A DNA stretch of 64,000 nt. Origin: JAXMEQ01 sp046348225. GTDB taxonomy: Bacteria > Pseudomonadota > Gammaproteobacteria > Burkholderiales > Burkholderiaceae_C. Of this stretch, positions 54,821 through 63,652 are shown piece after piece (within the stretch, counting starts at the first letter, position 1; the number at the start of each line of letters is the position of its first letter). The position numbers and the translations under genes were made by a program. The notes below the pieces were generated by a model, which saw only the letters and a list, made by a program, of their open reading frames with translations, did not search any database and had not been told where the DNA came from. Location of the stretch: assembly GCA_046348225.1 (NCBI GenBank), contig JAXMEQ010000002.1, positions 186,001 through 250,000 on the forward strand, given 5' to 3'.

Positions 54821-55912
54821 ATGCGCCCACCCCACCCCCTGCACTCCACCGCGGTTGAACTTCGCGCCTTTGTTTGGCTGCTGGTCGCCGTCACGGCCGC
54901 CTTCGCACTCATCCTCTGGCCGTTCAGTGGCGCCGTGCTGTGGGCCATCTCGCTGGCCATCGTGTTTACGCCACTCCAACGTCGGGTACTGCACCGCATG
55001 CCGGGGCGGCCTACGCTGGCCGCCCTGCTGACGCTGGGCGCCGTGCTGCTGATGGTGATCCTGCCGCTGGCCGTGGTGGCGGCCTCGCTGGTGCAGGAGG
55101 CGGCCACGCTGGTGGATCGGCTGCGCTCGGGCGAACTGGACCCGAGCCGCTATCTGCGCCACATTGTGGAAGGCATGCCCACCTGGCTGCGCCAGCTGCT
55201 GGCGCGCTTTGGCCTGGGCAACTTCTGGGTCATGCAGCAAAAGGCGCTGGCGGGTGTGGCGCAAAGCGGCGGGACCATCACCTCCCAGGCCTGGCTGATC
55301 GGCCAGAGCACGCTGGAACTGGTGGTGGGTTTTTTCGTGATGCTGTACCTGCTGTTTTTCCTGCTGCGCGACGGCGCGGGGCTGTCGGCCCGCATTGGCA
55401 CGGCCGTGCCGCTGAACGCCCACCACCGGCGCCGGCTGTTCACCAAGTTCGTGATGGTGGTGCGGGCCACGGTCAAGGGCAACATCCTGGTGGCCATCGT
55501 CCAGGGCACGCTGGGCGGTATTGCATTTGCGGTGCTCGGCATCCCCGCGGCGCTGCTGTGGGGCGTGGTCATGGCCTTCCTGTCGCTGCTGCCCGCCGTG
55601 GGTGCGGCGCTGGTGTGGATGCCGGTGGCGCTGTACCTGCTGAGCATCGGCGCCTTCTGGCCTGCCGTGGGCCTGGCGGCCTGGGGCGTGCTGGTGATTG
55701 GCCTGGTGGACAACCTGCTGCGCCCGTTCCTGGTGGGCCAGGACACCCGCATGCCCGACTACCTGGTGATGCTGTCCACCATTGGGGGCATGGCGGTGTT
55801 TGGCATCAACGGGTTTGTGGTGGGCCCGGTCATCGCCGCCATGTTCATCTCGGCCTGGGACATCTACACCACCGAGCGGCTGGCCGATGAGGCCGCGCCG
55901 CCGCCCGCCTGA
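54821..55912 (+). CDS. AI-2E / PerM family transporter
   Basis: A 363-residue membrane protein of the AI-2E transporter (UPF0118, PerM) family: about eight hydrophobic segments, a soluble region near 80-150, and the family's C-terminal pattern LVDNLLRPFLVGQDTRMPD followed by GPVIAAMF. The substrate is not known; relatives export autoinducer-2 or act as Na/H exchangers. ATG 54821 is chosen. Nine upstream in-frame codons are Gly/Pro-rich, and no ribosome-binding site is visible. Confidence 0.85.
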   Translation: MRPPHPLHSTAVELRAFVWLLVAVTAAFALILWPFSGAVLWAISLAIVFTPLQRRVLHRMPGRPTLAALLTLGAVLLMVILPLAVVAASLVQEAATLVDRLRSGELDPSRYLRHIVEGMPTWLRQLLARFGLGNFWVMQQKALAGVAQSGGTITSQAWLIGQSTLELVVGFFVMLYLLFFLLRDGAGLSARIGTAVPLNAHHRRRLFTKFVMVVRATVKGNILVAIVQGTLGGIAFAVLGIPAALLWGVVMAFLSLLPAVGAALVWMPVALYLLSIGAFWPAVGLAAWGVLVIGLVDNLLRPFLVGQDTRMPDYLVMLSTIGGMAVFGINGFVVGPVIAAMFISAWDIYTTERLADEAAPPPA

Positions 55913-55927
55913 CACCGCGCCAGGCGC

Positions 55928-58654
55928 TCAGCCTGCGGGCAGCCACACCGTAAAGCGAGTGCCCTCGCCCGGCACGCTGTGCACCTCAATGCGCCCGCCG
56001 TGCTTTTCCACCGCCGTCTTCACGATGGCCAGCCCCAGGCCCGTGCCCTGGATCGTGCCCACGTTGCTGGCCCGATGGAAGGACTCGAACAGGTGCGCCA
56101 CCTCGTTGGCCGGGATGCCAATGCCCTGGTCAGCCACCTCGAACAGCGTGCCACCTGGCTCGGCCCGCACCGCAAAACGCACGGTGCCGCCGCCGGGTGA
56201 GTACTTGATGGCGTTGGACAGCAGGTTGCCGAAGATGTGGCGCAGCAGTTTTTCGTCGTACCGGCCGCTGTTGAGGCCCGGCGCGAAGTCGGTCAGCACC
56301 TCGCAGCGCGAGTCCGGGAACTGGGCCCGTGCCTCGTCGATGATGTGCCGGCACAGCGGCACCAGGTCCACCTCGTGCGGCTGGAACTCCAGCATCTGCG
56401 CGTCGGCCTTGCCCAGCAGCAGCACGCGGTCCATCATGCGCGACATGCGCTGCACCGCCGCCGAGATGCTGTCCAGCAGCTCGGTTCGCTCTTCCGGCGG
56501 CAGCCGGTCACCGTAGTCGCGCAGCAGCTCGCCGGCCGAGAGGATCGCTGCCAGGGGCGTGCGGAATTCATGGCTGGTCATGGCCACGAAGCGGGTGCGC
56601 AGCTCGTTCAGGGCCTTCTGCTGCTCCAGCGCCTCACGGATTTCCTGCTCGGAGCGTTTGCGCTCGGTGATGTCCAGAAACGTCCAGATCACGCCGGAAT
56701 CCGGGTCGTTGGGGCGGATGCAACTGCCGCCCATCTCCACCCAGAACAGCTCGCCGGAACGCCGGCGCAGCTGCCGCTCGCAAATATAGGTGCCATGGGC
56801 AATCAGTGCGGCGCGGGCCTGCACGCCAAATTCGCGCCAGGCCTCCAGCGTCGGGTGGATGTACTCCGAGCCCTGGCCGATCAGCACCTGGCGCGGGTAG
56901 CCCAGCATGCGGGCAAACCGTTCGTTGACCCATTCGTGGCGCCGCATGACCGACAGCACGATGCCCACTGTCGCGCTGTTGAGGATGGCCTCGCGCTCGG
57001 ACGAGGTGCGCTGCAGCTCGGCTTCCAGTTCCTTGCGCGCGGTGATGTCCATGATCACCCAGACCGTGCCTTGCGACAGGTCCTGCGGGCTGACCGCCTT
57101 GCCCGACAGCGATACCCACAGCACGCTGCCGTCCACACGGCGCATCTGCAGTTCCTCGCGGAACACGTCGCCCCGCCGGATGCTGGCCGCCACGTCGGCG
57201 CCGGTGCGCAGGTACTGCTCGCGCGACAGGTAAAACGGCTCCATGGACTGGATGCCGCTGACGTCGCCCTGCGCTCCGAAGATGCTGAACATCGCCCGGT
57301 TGGCCCAGCGGAAGCGCCCCTCGGGCGTGAGGAAGGCAATGCCCACCAGCGAATTCTCGAGAATGGTCTCGCGCTCCTGCAGCACCGTGCGGTAGCGCTC
57401 CTGGGACTCGCTGAGCGCCTCCACCAGGGCGTGCTCGGCCTCGATGCGGGCCTGCGCCTGCTCTTTTTCGCGCCGCACCACGTTGATGCGGTCGCCCAGT
57501 GCGAACGACAGCAGCACCATCTCGAGCGCCGAGCCGATCAGCAGCGAATTGGCCGTGACCAGCGTGGACGGCAGGATGCCGATGTTGTGCAGGAACAGCG
57601 CCATCACGCCCCCCAGCAGCGCCGCCCAGGCTGCCAGGAAATACACCGCCCCGGGGTGGCGCTGGCGCATGCCCTGCACCCCGGCTGCGATCACGGCGAA
57701 CACGCTCAACGGTGACAGCACCGTGGTCATCCAGGTTGCAACCAGGTACGGCAGGAACAAGGCGGCGCCAAGCGACGCCAGCCAGGCCAGCGCCAGCAGC
57801 TTGAGCACCTGGTCCAGCCGCGGCATGGTGGCGGCCGAGCCGATGAACTGCCGCGCAAACAGCAGGCCGAACACGGCGGCGGCCGAGTTGCCTATGTTGG
57901 GCGCCGCATTGGTCCACCACACCCATGCGCCCCAGAGGAACTGCATCCCCAGCCCGGTCAGTGCGCTTTGCGCCAGGCCCAGGCTGGCGACAAAGGCCAC
58001 ATACAGCAGGAAGGCCGGATCGCGCACCGACACGAACAACAGCAGGTTGTAGGCCAGCAGCCCGAGCAGCAGCCCGAAGTACAGGCTCAGCACCGAATAG
58101 GTCACCTGGTCGCTGGCCCACAGCGCGTCGGGCTGCCACAGCCGCAGCGGTGCAGAGACCGGGCCCTGCGACGCCACCCGCACATAAAGAACATGGTCGT
58201 CGCCCGCCGGCAGCGCGACGCGCAGCACATGGGTACGGTGCGGCACGCTGTCGCGCGGCTGCACGGTGTCGCCCGCGCGGCTTCGCGCCCAGCCCCCGCG
58301 GCCGTCGGGCTGGTACAGCTCGATCCGGTCCAGCGGCGGGTAGGCCACCTGCAGCAGCCAGTCACGCGGCGCGCCCGTCGCCAGCCGCAGCGTGACGCGC
58401 ATCCAGATGGCGTCCGGCGTCAGCCCGAAGTTGGTGGCGGTGGTGCTGTCTGCCACCGGCTGCAGCCGGGCCTGGGCAGCGGGCTGAAGCACGTCGTCCA
58501 GCGTCAGGCTGCCGCCCGGGTCGCGCAGGTAGCTTACCGCCGGCGCGAGGGCGTAGCTGCCCCCGTTGCCCAGCACCAGGGGCACCTGCGCCGCGCCCGG
58601 CAGCGCCCAGCCGCACAGTGCCAGCCAGCAACCCAGGAGGCGCAACCAGTTCAT
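55928..58654 (-). CDS. 7TMR-DISM sensor histidine kinase with PAS domains
   Basis: A 908-residue kinase: signal peptide 1-22 (CGWALPGAAQ), a periplasmic DISM-type beta domain (about 25-180), seven membrane segments (about 185-390), a coiled coil, two PAS domains (about 425-545 and 550-670), HisKA with MTSHEFRTPLAAILSAGELL (His in HEFRTP), and an HATPase ending GTGLGLAIVKTAVEKHGG. No response regulator is adjacent. Its start overlaps the phoD stop (ATGA), so translation follows phoD. Confidence 0.92.
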   Translation of the reverse strand: MNWLRLLGCWLALCGWALPGAAQVPLVLGNGGSYALAPAVSYLRDPGGSLTLDDVLQPAAQARLQPVADSTTATNFGLTPDAIWMRVTLRLATGAPRDWLLQVAYPPLDRIELYQPDGRGGWARSRAGDTVQPRDSVPHRTHVLRVALPAGDDHVLYVRVASQGPVSAPLRLWQPDALWASDQVTYSVLSLYFGLLLGLLAYNLLLFVSVRDPAFLLYVAFVASLGLAQSALTGLGMQFLWGAWVWWTNAAPNIGNSAAAVFGLLFARQFIGSAATMPRLDQVLKLLALAWLASLGAALFLPYLVATWMTTVLSPLSVFAVIAAGVQGMRQRHPGAVYFLAAWAALLGGVMALFLHNIGILPSTLVTANSLLIGSALEMVLLSFALGDRINVVRREKEQAQARIEAEHALVEALSESQERYRTVLQERETILENSLVGIAFLTPEGRFRWANRAMFSIFGAQGDVSGIQSMEPFYLSREQYLRTGADVAASIRRGDVFREELQMRRVDGSVLWVSLSGKAVSPQDLSQGTVWVIMDITARKELEAELQRTSSEREAILNSATVGIVLSVMRRHEWVNERFARMLGYPRQVLIGQGSEYIHPTLEAWREFGVQARAALIAHGTYICERQLRRRSGELFWVEMGGSCIRPNDPDSGVIWTFLDITERKRSEQEIREALEQQKALNELRTRFVAMTSHEFRTPLAAILSAGELLRDYGDRLPPEERTELLDSISAAVQRMSRMMDRVLLLGKADAQMLEFQPHEVDLVPLCRHIIDEARAQFPDSRCEVLTDFAPGLNSGRYDEKLLRHIFGNLLSNAIKYSPGGGTVRFAVRAEPGGTLFEVADQGIGIPANEVAHLFESFHRASNVGTIQGTGLGLAIVKTAVEKHGGRIEVHSVPGEGTRFTVWLPAG

Positions 58655-60237
58655 GCGGGCTCCAGCCGGGGGCGACCCGCCCGCACCGCAAAGCGCGCCA
58701 GCGTACTGGCCGCCGCGTCGGGCCGGGTCACATCGTCCACCACCCGCAGGCTGGCGGTCAGTTGTGCTGGCGTCAGATCCAGCAGTCCGTAGCCGCGGTG
58801 CTCGCTTTCCGCCAGCACAAAGTGCGGGTTCTCCGCCAGCCGGGCGGCCAGCTTGTCATTGCCGCCAGACGCCCGCGACGTGATGCTGGTGCCGCAGAAT
58901 TCCACGCCCACCGTCGCGCTGGACGGGCTGGAATAGTCGGCCTTGACGTGGCCCACCCAGTTCTCATGGACATCGCCGCCCACCAGCACCGGGTTGGCCA
59001 CACGGTGCTTTTGCAATGTGTCGGTCAGTCGCGTGCGGGCGGCGCCATAGCCGTCCCAGCCGTCGTTCCAGAGGTAGCGCTGCGGCCCGGGGCGCGCGTC
59101 GCGCATGCCGAACAGGCTTTGCTGGCCGATCAGGTTCCAGCCCTGGCTGCCGCGCGCCAGAGCGCCGGCCAGCCAGGCCTCCTGCGCGGTGCCCAGCATG
59201 CTGCGGCGGGGGTCGTCCCAGACGGCGCACTGGGCCGGGTCCAGGTAGCCGGACGCCCCTTTCCCAGCGGGTGTGCAAACCGGCGCGTCCTTGTACTGCC
59301 GCGCGTCCAGCAGGTACAGGGTGGCCAGCTGGCCCAGCCGCGCCTGACCGTAAAGACGCAATTCGGCACCGGTGGCCAGCCCCTGGAGCGCCCGCGTGAG
59401 GACGCTGGCACGCAGGGGCATGTGCTCGTAGAACGCCTGGTAGGCCGCTGCCCGGCGGGCGGCAAAGTCGGCCACGGCCGGGCCGCCATCGCCCGGTGTC
59501 AGGCCGGCATAGTCGTTCTGCACTTCGTGGTCGTCCCAGGTCACAAACCATGGGCAGGCGGCGTGCATGGCCTGCAGGTCGGCGTCGCTCTTGTGCAGCG
59601 CATGACGCCGGCGGTAGTCGTCCAGGGTCACAGTCCAGCCGCCGCCGGGGCTGCGCACCGCGCCCACAGCATTCGGGTATTCATAGATGTAGTCGCCCAG
59701 GAACAGCACAAAGTCTGGCGCGTCGGCCCGCATGTGGCGCCAGGCGCTGTAAAAGCCGTGTTCCCAGCGCTGGCACGAGGCATGCGCCAGGCGCAGGCGC
59801 TGCGTGGGCGCGTCGGGCGCCGGCAACGTGCGGGTACGACCCACCGGGCTCACCGCATCGCCGCTCATGAAACGGTAGAAGTAAACGCGGTCGGGCGCCA
59901 GGCCCGGCACCTCCACATGCACGGCGTGTGCGAGTTCTGGCAATGCCTGGGCCTGTCCGCGCCGGACCGGGCGTACAAACGCTTCGTCGTGCGCCACTTC
60001 CCATTGCACGGTGACAGCGCCGGCTTCCGGCAGCGGCCGGCGCGCCGTGCCATTGAGCAGCAACCGCGTCCACAGCACCACCGAGTCGGCCTCGGGGGAG
60101 CCGCTGGCCACCCCCAGCCGGAAAGGGTCGGCCTCGGCGCGCAGCTGGCTCCACGCGCTGCGCGGCAGCCACAGGGTTGTGGCAGATGCGGCAGCGAGCT
60201 GCAGCAGGCGGCGGCGGTCGGTCGTGCTCCTCGTCAT
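58651..60237 (-). CDS. phoD: PhoD-family alkaline phosphatase/phosphodiesterase
   Basis: A 528-residue exported enzyme releasing phosphate from esters. The N-terminus DRRRLLQLAAASATTLWLP is a Tat-type signal. The domain has PhoD features: HASCQRWEHGFYSAWRHM, LFLGDYIYEYP, FVTWDDHEVQNDYAG and VGGDVHENWVGHV, with the metal-binding Asp, Asn and His residues. ATG 60237 puts the arginine pair near the N-terminus. It is coupled by a 4-bp overlap to the histidine kinase. Confidence 0.92.
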   Translation of the reverse strand: MTRSTTDRRRLLQLAAASATTLWLPRSAWSQLRAEADPFRLGVASGSPEADSVVLWTRLLLNGTARRPLPEAGAVTVQWEVAHDEAFVRPVRRGQAQALPELAHAVHVEVPGLAPDRVYFYRFMSGDAVSPVGRTRTLPAPDAPTQRLRLAHASCQRWEHGFYSAWRHMRADAPDFVLFLGDYIYEYPNAVGAVRSPGGGWTVTLDDYRRRHALHKSDADLQAMHAACPWFVTWDDHEVQNDYAGLTPGDGGPAVADFAARRAAAYQAFYEHMPLRASVLTRALQGLATGAELRLYGQARLGQLATLYLLDARQYKDAPVCTPAGKGASGYLDPAQCAVWDDPRRSMLGTAQEAWLAGALARGSQGWNLIGQQSLFGMRDARPGPQRYLWNDGWDGYGAARTRLTDTLQKHRVANPVLVGGDVHENWVGHVKADYSSPSSATVGVEFCGTSITSRASGGNDKLAARLAENPHFVLAESEHRGYGLLDLTPAQLTASLRVVDDVTRPDAAASTLARFAVRAGRPRLEPA

Positions 60238-60286
60238 GGCCCCTCGTGATAGTCTGCGCATTCTCACATGCACTGGACGCACTTTC

Positions 60287-61228
60287 ATGCTTGACCCGCA
60301 AGCCCGCGCGCTGCTGGACCTGATCCGCGAGCGCGGCATTCCCTCCACCCATGAACTGTCCCCTGCCGAGGCCCGCAAGGCCTACCGGGACCGGCGTGGC
60401 TACTCGCAACCGGCCCCGCCCGATGTGGCCAGCGTCCGCGACTTCCCCGTCCCCGGCCCGGCCGGCGCCTTGCTGCTGCGCGAGTACCGGCCTGCCGGCA
60501 GCGCGCCGGGGCAGGCATTGCCGGCGCTGGTGTACTTCCACGGCGGCGGCTGGGTCATTGGCGATCTGGACACACATGACGTGCTGTGCCGCTCGCTGGC
60601 CAACGGTGCGGGCTGTGCGGTCTATGCGGTGGATTACCGGATGGGGCCCGAACACCGTTTCCCGGCCGCGGTGGACGACGCGCTGGCCGCCACGCGGTGG
60701 ATCCTGGCCAGTGCCGGGGCGCTGGCGATTCATCCGGCGCGGGTGGCGGTCGGGGGCGACAGTGCGGGCGGCAACCTGGCAGCCGCCGTGACGCTGGCCC
60801 TGCGCGATGCGGGCGACGCCCTGCAACCGGCGTTCCAGCTGCTGATCTATCCCGCCACCGACATGCGTGGCACCAGCGCCTCGCACCACGAGAACGGCAG
60901 CGGCTACCTGCTAACGCGTGACGTCATTGACTATTTCCAGGGCCATTACCTGGACGCCACACAGTACGCCGACTGGCGCGCGTCACCGCTGCTGGCAGCC
61001 AGCCACGCCGGGCTGCCGCCCGCCCTGGTGCTGACCGCCGGCTTCGACCCGCTGCGCGATGAAGGACTGGCCTACGCCAACGCGCTGTCGGCAGCGGGTG
61101 TGCCCACACAGTACGTCTGCTTTTCGCGGCAGATCCATGGCTTCATCCTGATGGGCCGCATCATTGACGAGGCCAACACGGCCGTGCGCCTGTGCGCAGA
61201 CGTGCTGCGCCACCACCTCAGCCCTTGA
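60287..61228 (+). CDS. HSL-family (type IV) esterase/lipase
   Basis: A 313-residue alpha/beta hydrolase of the hormone-sensitive lipase family: oxyanion motif YFHGGGWVIGDL, nucleophile elbow GGDSAGGNLAA, Asp in FDPLRDEG and catalytic His in QIHGFILMGR. Acts on short-chain acyl esters by family. It is divergent from phoD with 49 bp between the starts, and 17 nt upstream of the aldo/keto reductase. Confidence 0.9.
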   Translation: MLDPQARALLDLIRERGIPSTHELSPAEARKAYRDRRGYSQPAPPDVASVRDFPVPGPAGALLLREYRPAGSAPGQALPALVYFHGGGWVIGDLDTHDVLCRSLANGAGCAVYAVDYRMGPEHRFPAAVDDALAATRWILASAGALAIHPARVAVGGDSAGGNLAAAVTLALRDAGDALQPAFQLLIYPATDMRGTSASHHENGSGYLLTRDVIDYFQGHYLDATQYADWRASPLLAASHAGLPPALVLTAGFDPLRDEGLAYANALSAAGVPTQYVCFSRQIHGFILMGRIIDEANTAVRLCADVLRHHLSP

Positions 61229-61245
61229 AGAAAGACACCGGAACC

Positions 61246-62247
61246 ATGCAGTACCGCACCCTTGGCAAAAGCAACCTGAAAGTCTCGGCGCTCTGCCTCG
61301 GCACCATGATGTTTGGTGACCAGACCGACACCGCCGAAGCGGGGAGCATCGTAGCCCACGCACAGGCCCACGGCGTGAACTTCATCGACACTGCGGACGT
61401 GTACACCAAGGGTGCGTCCGAATCGATGCTCGGCACCCTGCTGGCGGGCCAGCGCCACCAGTGGGTGCTGGCGACCAAGCTCGGCAACGCCATGAGCGAC
61501 CGGGTGAATGAAGGCCACTACTCCCGCGCCTGGATGCTGCGCGAGGTCGAAGCCAGCCTGGGGCGGCTGAAGACCGACCACATCGACATCCTGTACCTGC
61601 ACCGCGACTACAACGGCATGGACCTGGAGGAGCCGCTGCATGCACTGCAGGCCCTGCTGGCCAGCGGCAAGATCCGCTACTGGGGGGTTTCCAACTTCCG
61701 GGCCTGGCGCATCGCCGAGCTGGTACGCCTGGCGCGCGGGATCGGCATGCCGGGCCCGGTGGTCTGCCAGCCGTACTACAACCTGCTCAACCGCATGCCG
61801 GAGGTGGAAATCCTGCCGGCCTGCCAGCACTACGGCATTGGCGTGGTGCCCTACAGCCCGATCGCGCGCGGGGTGCTGACCGGTAAATACCAACCGGGCG
61901 CCAGCCCGGCCGAAGGCACCCGCGCCGGCCGGGGCGACAAACGCATCACCGAAACCGAGTTCCGCGAAGAATCCCTGGTGATTGCGCAGAAGCTGCAGCA
62001 GCATGCACAGGCCAAAGGCAGCACCGTGGCGCAGCTGGCGGTGGCCTGGGTGCTGGCACACCAGGGTGTGAGCAGCGTCATCGCCGGCCCGCGTACCCTG
62101 GCCCAGTGGCAGGACTACCTGCCCGCCCTGGACTACGTCGTTACGCCGGAAGATGAGGCCCTGATTGACGCTCTGGTGCCGCCCGGCCACCCGTCCACGC
62201 CGGGCTTCACCGACCCGGCGTACCCGCTGCACCCACGCCGGGCCTGA
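61246..62247 (+). CDS. Aldo/keto reductase
   Basis: A 333-residue NADPH-dependent oxidoreductase of the TIM-barrel AKR family. FIDTADVYTKGASESMLG holds the Asp and Tyr of the catalytic site, VLATKLGN the Lys, and ILYLHRDYNGMDLEEPL the His region. VIAGPRTLAQWQDYL near the end binds cofactor. Substrate unknown. It lies close behind the esterase, probably in the same operon. Confidence 0.9.
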   Translation: MQYRTLGKSNLKVSALCLGTMMFGDQTDTAEAGSIVAHAQAHGVNFIDTADVYTKGASESMLGTLLAGQRHQWVLATKLGNAMSDRVNEGHYSRAWMLREVEASLGRLKTDHIDILYLHRDYNGMDLEEPLHALQALLASGKIRYWGVSNFRAWRIAELVRLARGIGMPGPVVCQPYYNLLNRMPEVEILPACQHYGIGVVPYSPIARGVLTGKYQPGASPAEGTRAGRGDKRITETEFREESLVIAQKLQQHAQAKGSTVAQLAVAWVLAHQGVSSVIAGPRTLAQWQDYLPALDYVVTPEDEALIDALVPPGHPSTPGFTDPAYPLHPRRA

Positions 62248-62264
62248 ACGCGCACCCGCCCGGC

Positions 62265-62891
62265 TCAGCGCCGGCCGGGCTGCGTGGGGGCGAAGTCGCG
62301 CGGCGGCTCGTCGTCCAGCTTGAGTTCGGCCAGCGCCGAGTCCCGCACGGCGAACAGCTTGGCCAGGTCTTCCTGGACGTCGTCCACAGCCTGGCCGTCC
62401 TCGTCGTCGGAGCCCGGGCCGCCTTCGGAATCCAGCAGCATGACCGAGGCCGGTGCGGCGGCCTTGCCCCAGGTGTCGCGCGGCGGCATTTCGAGGTGCG
62501 GGCAGTTTTCGGCCTTGAACTCCCACGTCACGCTGTGGAGCCAGTCGGAGGCCTGCGGCTCGAAGCGCAGGATTTCCGCACGCAGCCGCATCTCGAACGC
62601 CATCACGTGCCGCACCAGGGTGTCATCCCAATAGCGCAACACCAGCCGCGCATGGAGATGGGTGTCGCCCTTGCGGGTGCTGACCACCAGCACATGGCAC
62701 TCGATCCAGCCCTCGGGGATGCCGCAGTAGCGCGCGGTGTCGCGGGTGAGCACACGCAGGAGCTCCCGCCGGGTGGTGGTCTGGCTGCCGAGCTCGGTGG
62801 CACGCGAATGCTCCTGGCCGTCGGCTTGCGACGGTGCTTCAAGCTTCGGGGGGGCCGGATCATTGCCCAACAGGCGCTTCAGGATCTTCAT
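62265..62891 (-). CDS. Conserved hypothetical protein
   Basis: A 208-residue cytoplasmic protein that I do not recognise. The first 40 residues are polar and probably disordered. The middle (about 45-150) is a mixed alpha/beta region with WIECHVLVVSTRKGDTHLHARL and MAFEMRLRAEILRFEP. The tail is acidic (GGPGSDDEDGQAVDD). No signal peptide, membrane segment or catalytic motif is evident. It follows the FHA gene on the same strand by 63 nt, which suggests a functional link. Confidence 0.7.
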   Translation of the reverse strand: MKILKRLLGNDPAPPKLEAPSQADGQEHSRATELGSQTTTRRELLRVLTRDTARYCGIPEGWIECHVLVVSTRKGDTHLHARLVLRYWDDTLVRHVMAFEMRLRAEILRFEPQASDWLHSVTWEFKAENCPHLEMPPRDTWGKAAAPASVMLLDSEGGPGSDDEDGQAVDDVQEDLAKLFAVRDSALAELKLDDEPPRDFAPTQPGRR

Positions 62892-62954
62892 GTTCTGGGG
62901 TGATGCAGTTGCAGCTGACTACTGCTGATGCAGATTGTGGCGCATTCAGCGCGT

Positions 62955-63581
62955 TTAGTCGCGCAGCAGGAAAAGCAGCTTGTTGCCCGCTATTTCCAGC
63001 ACGTCATGGTTGGACAGCAATACCGGGTCGGGCCCGATCGGCACACCGTTGAGCGCCGGCACCGAAGCCCCTTCAAGATGCGCCACGTAGTAGCCGGTGC
63101 GCCGGTGGGAAATGGCCACCACCGCCACGCCGGGCTTGCCAAACGTCGTCACCGCCTTGACCACCGGCACCTCCAGCCCTGCCGACGAGCCGTTGACCAT
63201 CTGCAGGCTCGCATGCTTGACGCCGTTGCCCGCAGGCGACGCGTCCACCTTCATGGCCGACGTGGCGGAGAAGTTGCTGGGCAGCTCCGACGCCGCCAGG
63301 TACTGGATGCGGAAGCGGCCAATGGCGATCACGTCGCCGTCGTGCAGCTGCTGGCGGGTGGTGACCTTGCGGTTGTTGACGAAGGTGCCGTTGGTGCTGC
63401 CCAGGTCTTCAATGAAGACATTGGCCAGGCCTTCGAGTTCGAACACACAGTGCTCGCCACTGACGGCCAGGTTGTCCAGAACGATGTCGTTGCGGGGGCG
63501 CCGTCCCAGCGTGGTCCGGTCCTTGGTCAGGTACACATGCCTGATTTCGACGCCTTCGACAGATGCGATGAGCTGTGGCAT
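62955..63581 (-). CDS. FHA-domain protein with a second, degenerate FHA-like half
   Basis: A 208-residue phosphothreonine-binding adaptor. The first FHA domain (about 20-95) is complete: TTLGRRPRNDIVLD, SGEHCVFE and LGSTNGTFVNN, holding the Arg, Ser, His and Asn residues. The second half (about 118-205) repeats the pattern weakly: TTFGKPGVAVVAISHRRTG, then ALNGVPI and LSNHDVLEIAGNKLLFLL. ATG 63581 has GGAGG 4 nt upstream. No kinase gene is in the window. Confidence 0.88.
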   Translation of the reverse strand: MPQLIASVEGVEIRHVYLTKDRTTLGRRPRNDIVLDNLAVSGEHCVFELEGLANVFIEDLGSTNGTFVNNRKVTTRQQLHDGDVIAIGRFRIQYLAASELPSNFSATSAMKVDASPAGNGVKHASLQMVNGSSAGLEVPVVKAVTTFGKPGVAVVAISHRRTGYYVAHLEGASVPALNGVPIGPDPVLLSNHDVLEIAGNKLLFLLRD

Positions 63582-63652
63582 GGAGCCTCCTGCACGTTGA
63601 CACGGCACAAGTCATCGTAGCCCTACATCACGCCGGCGACAACCAGAAGGCG

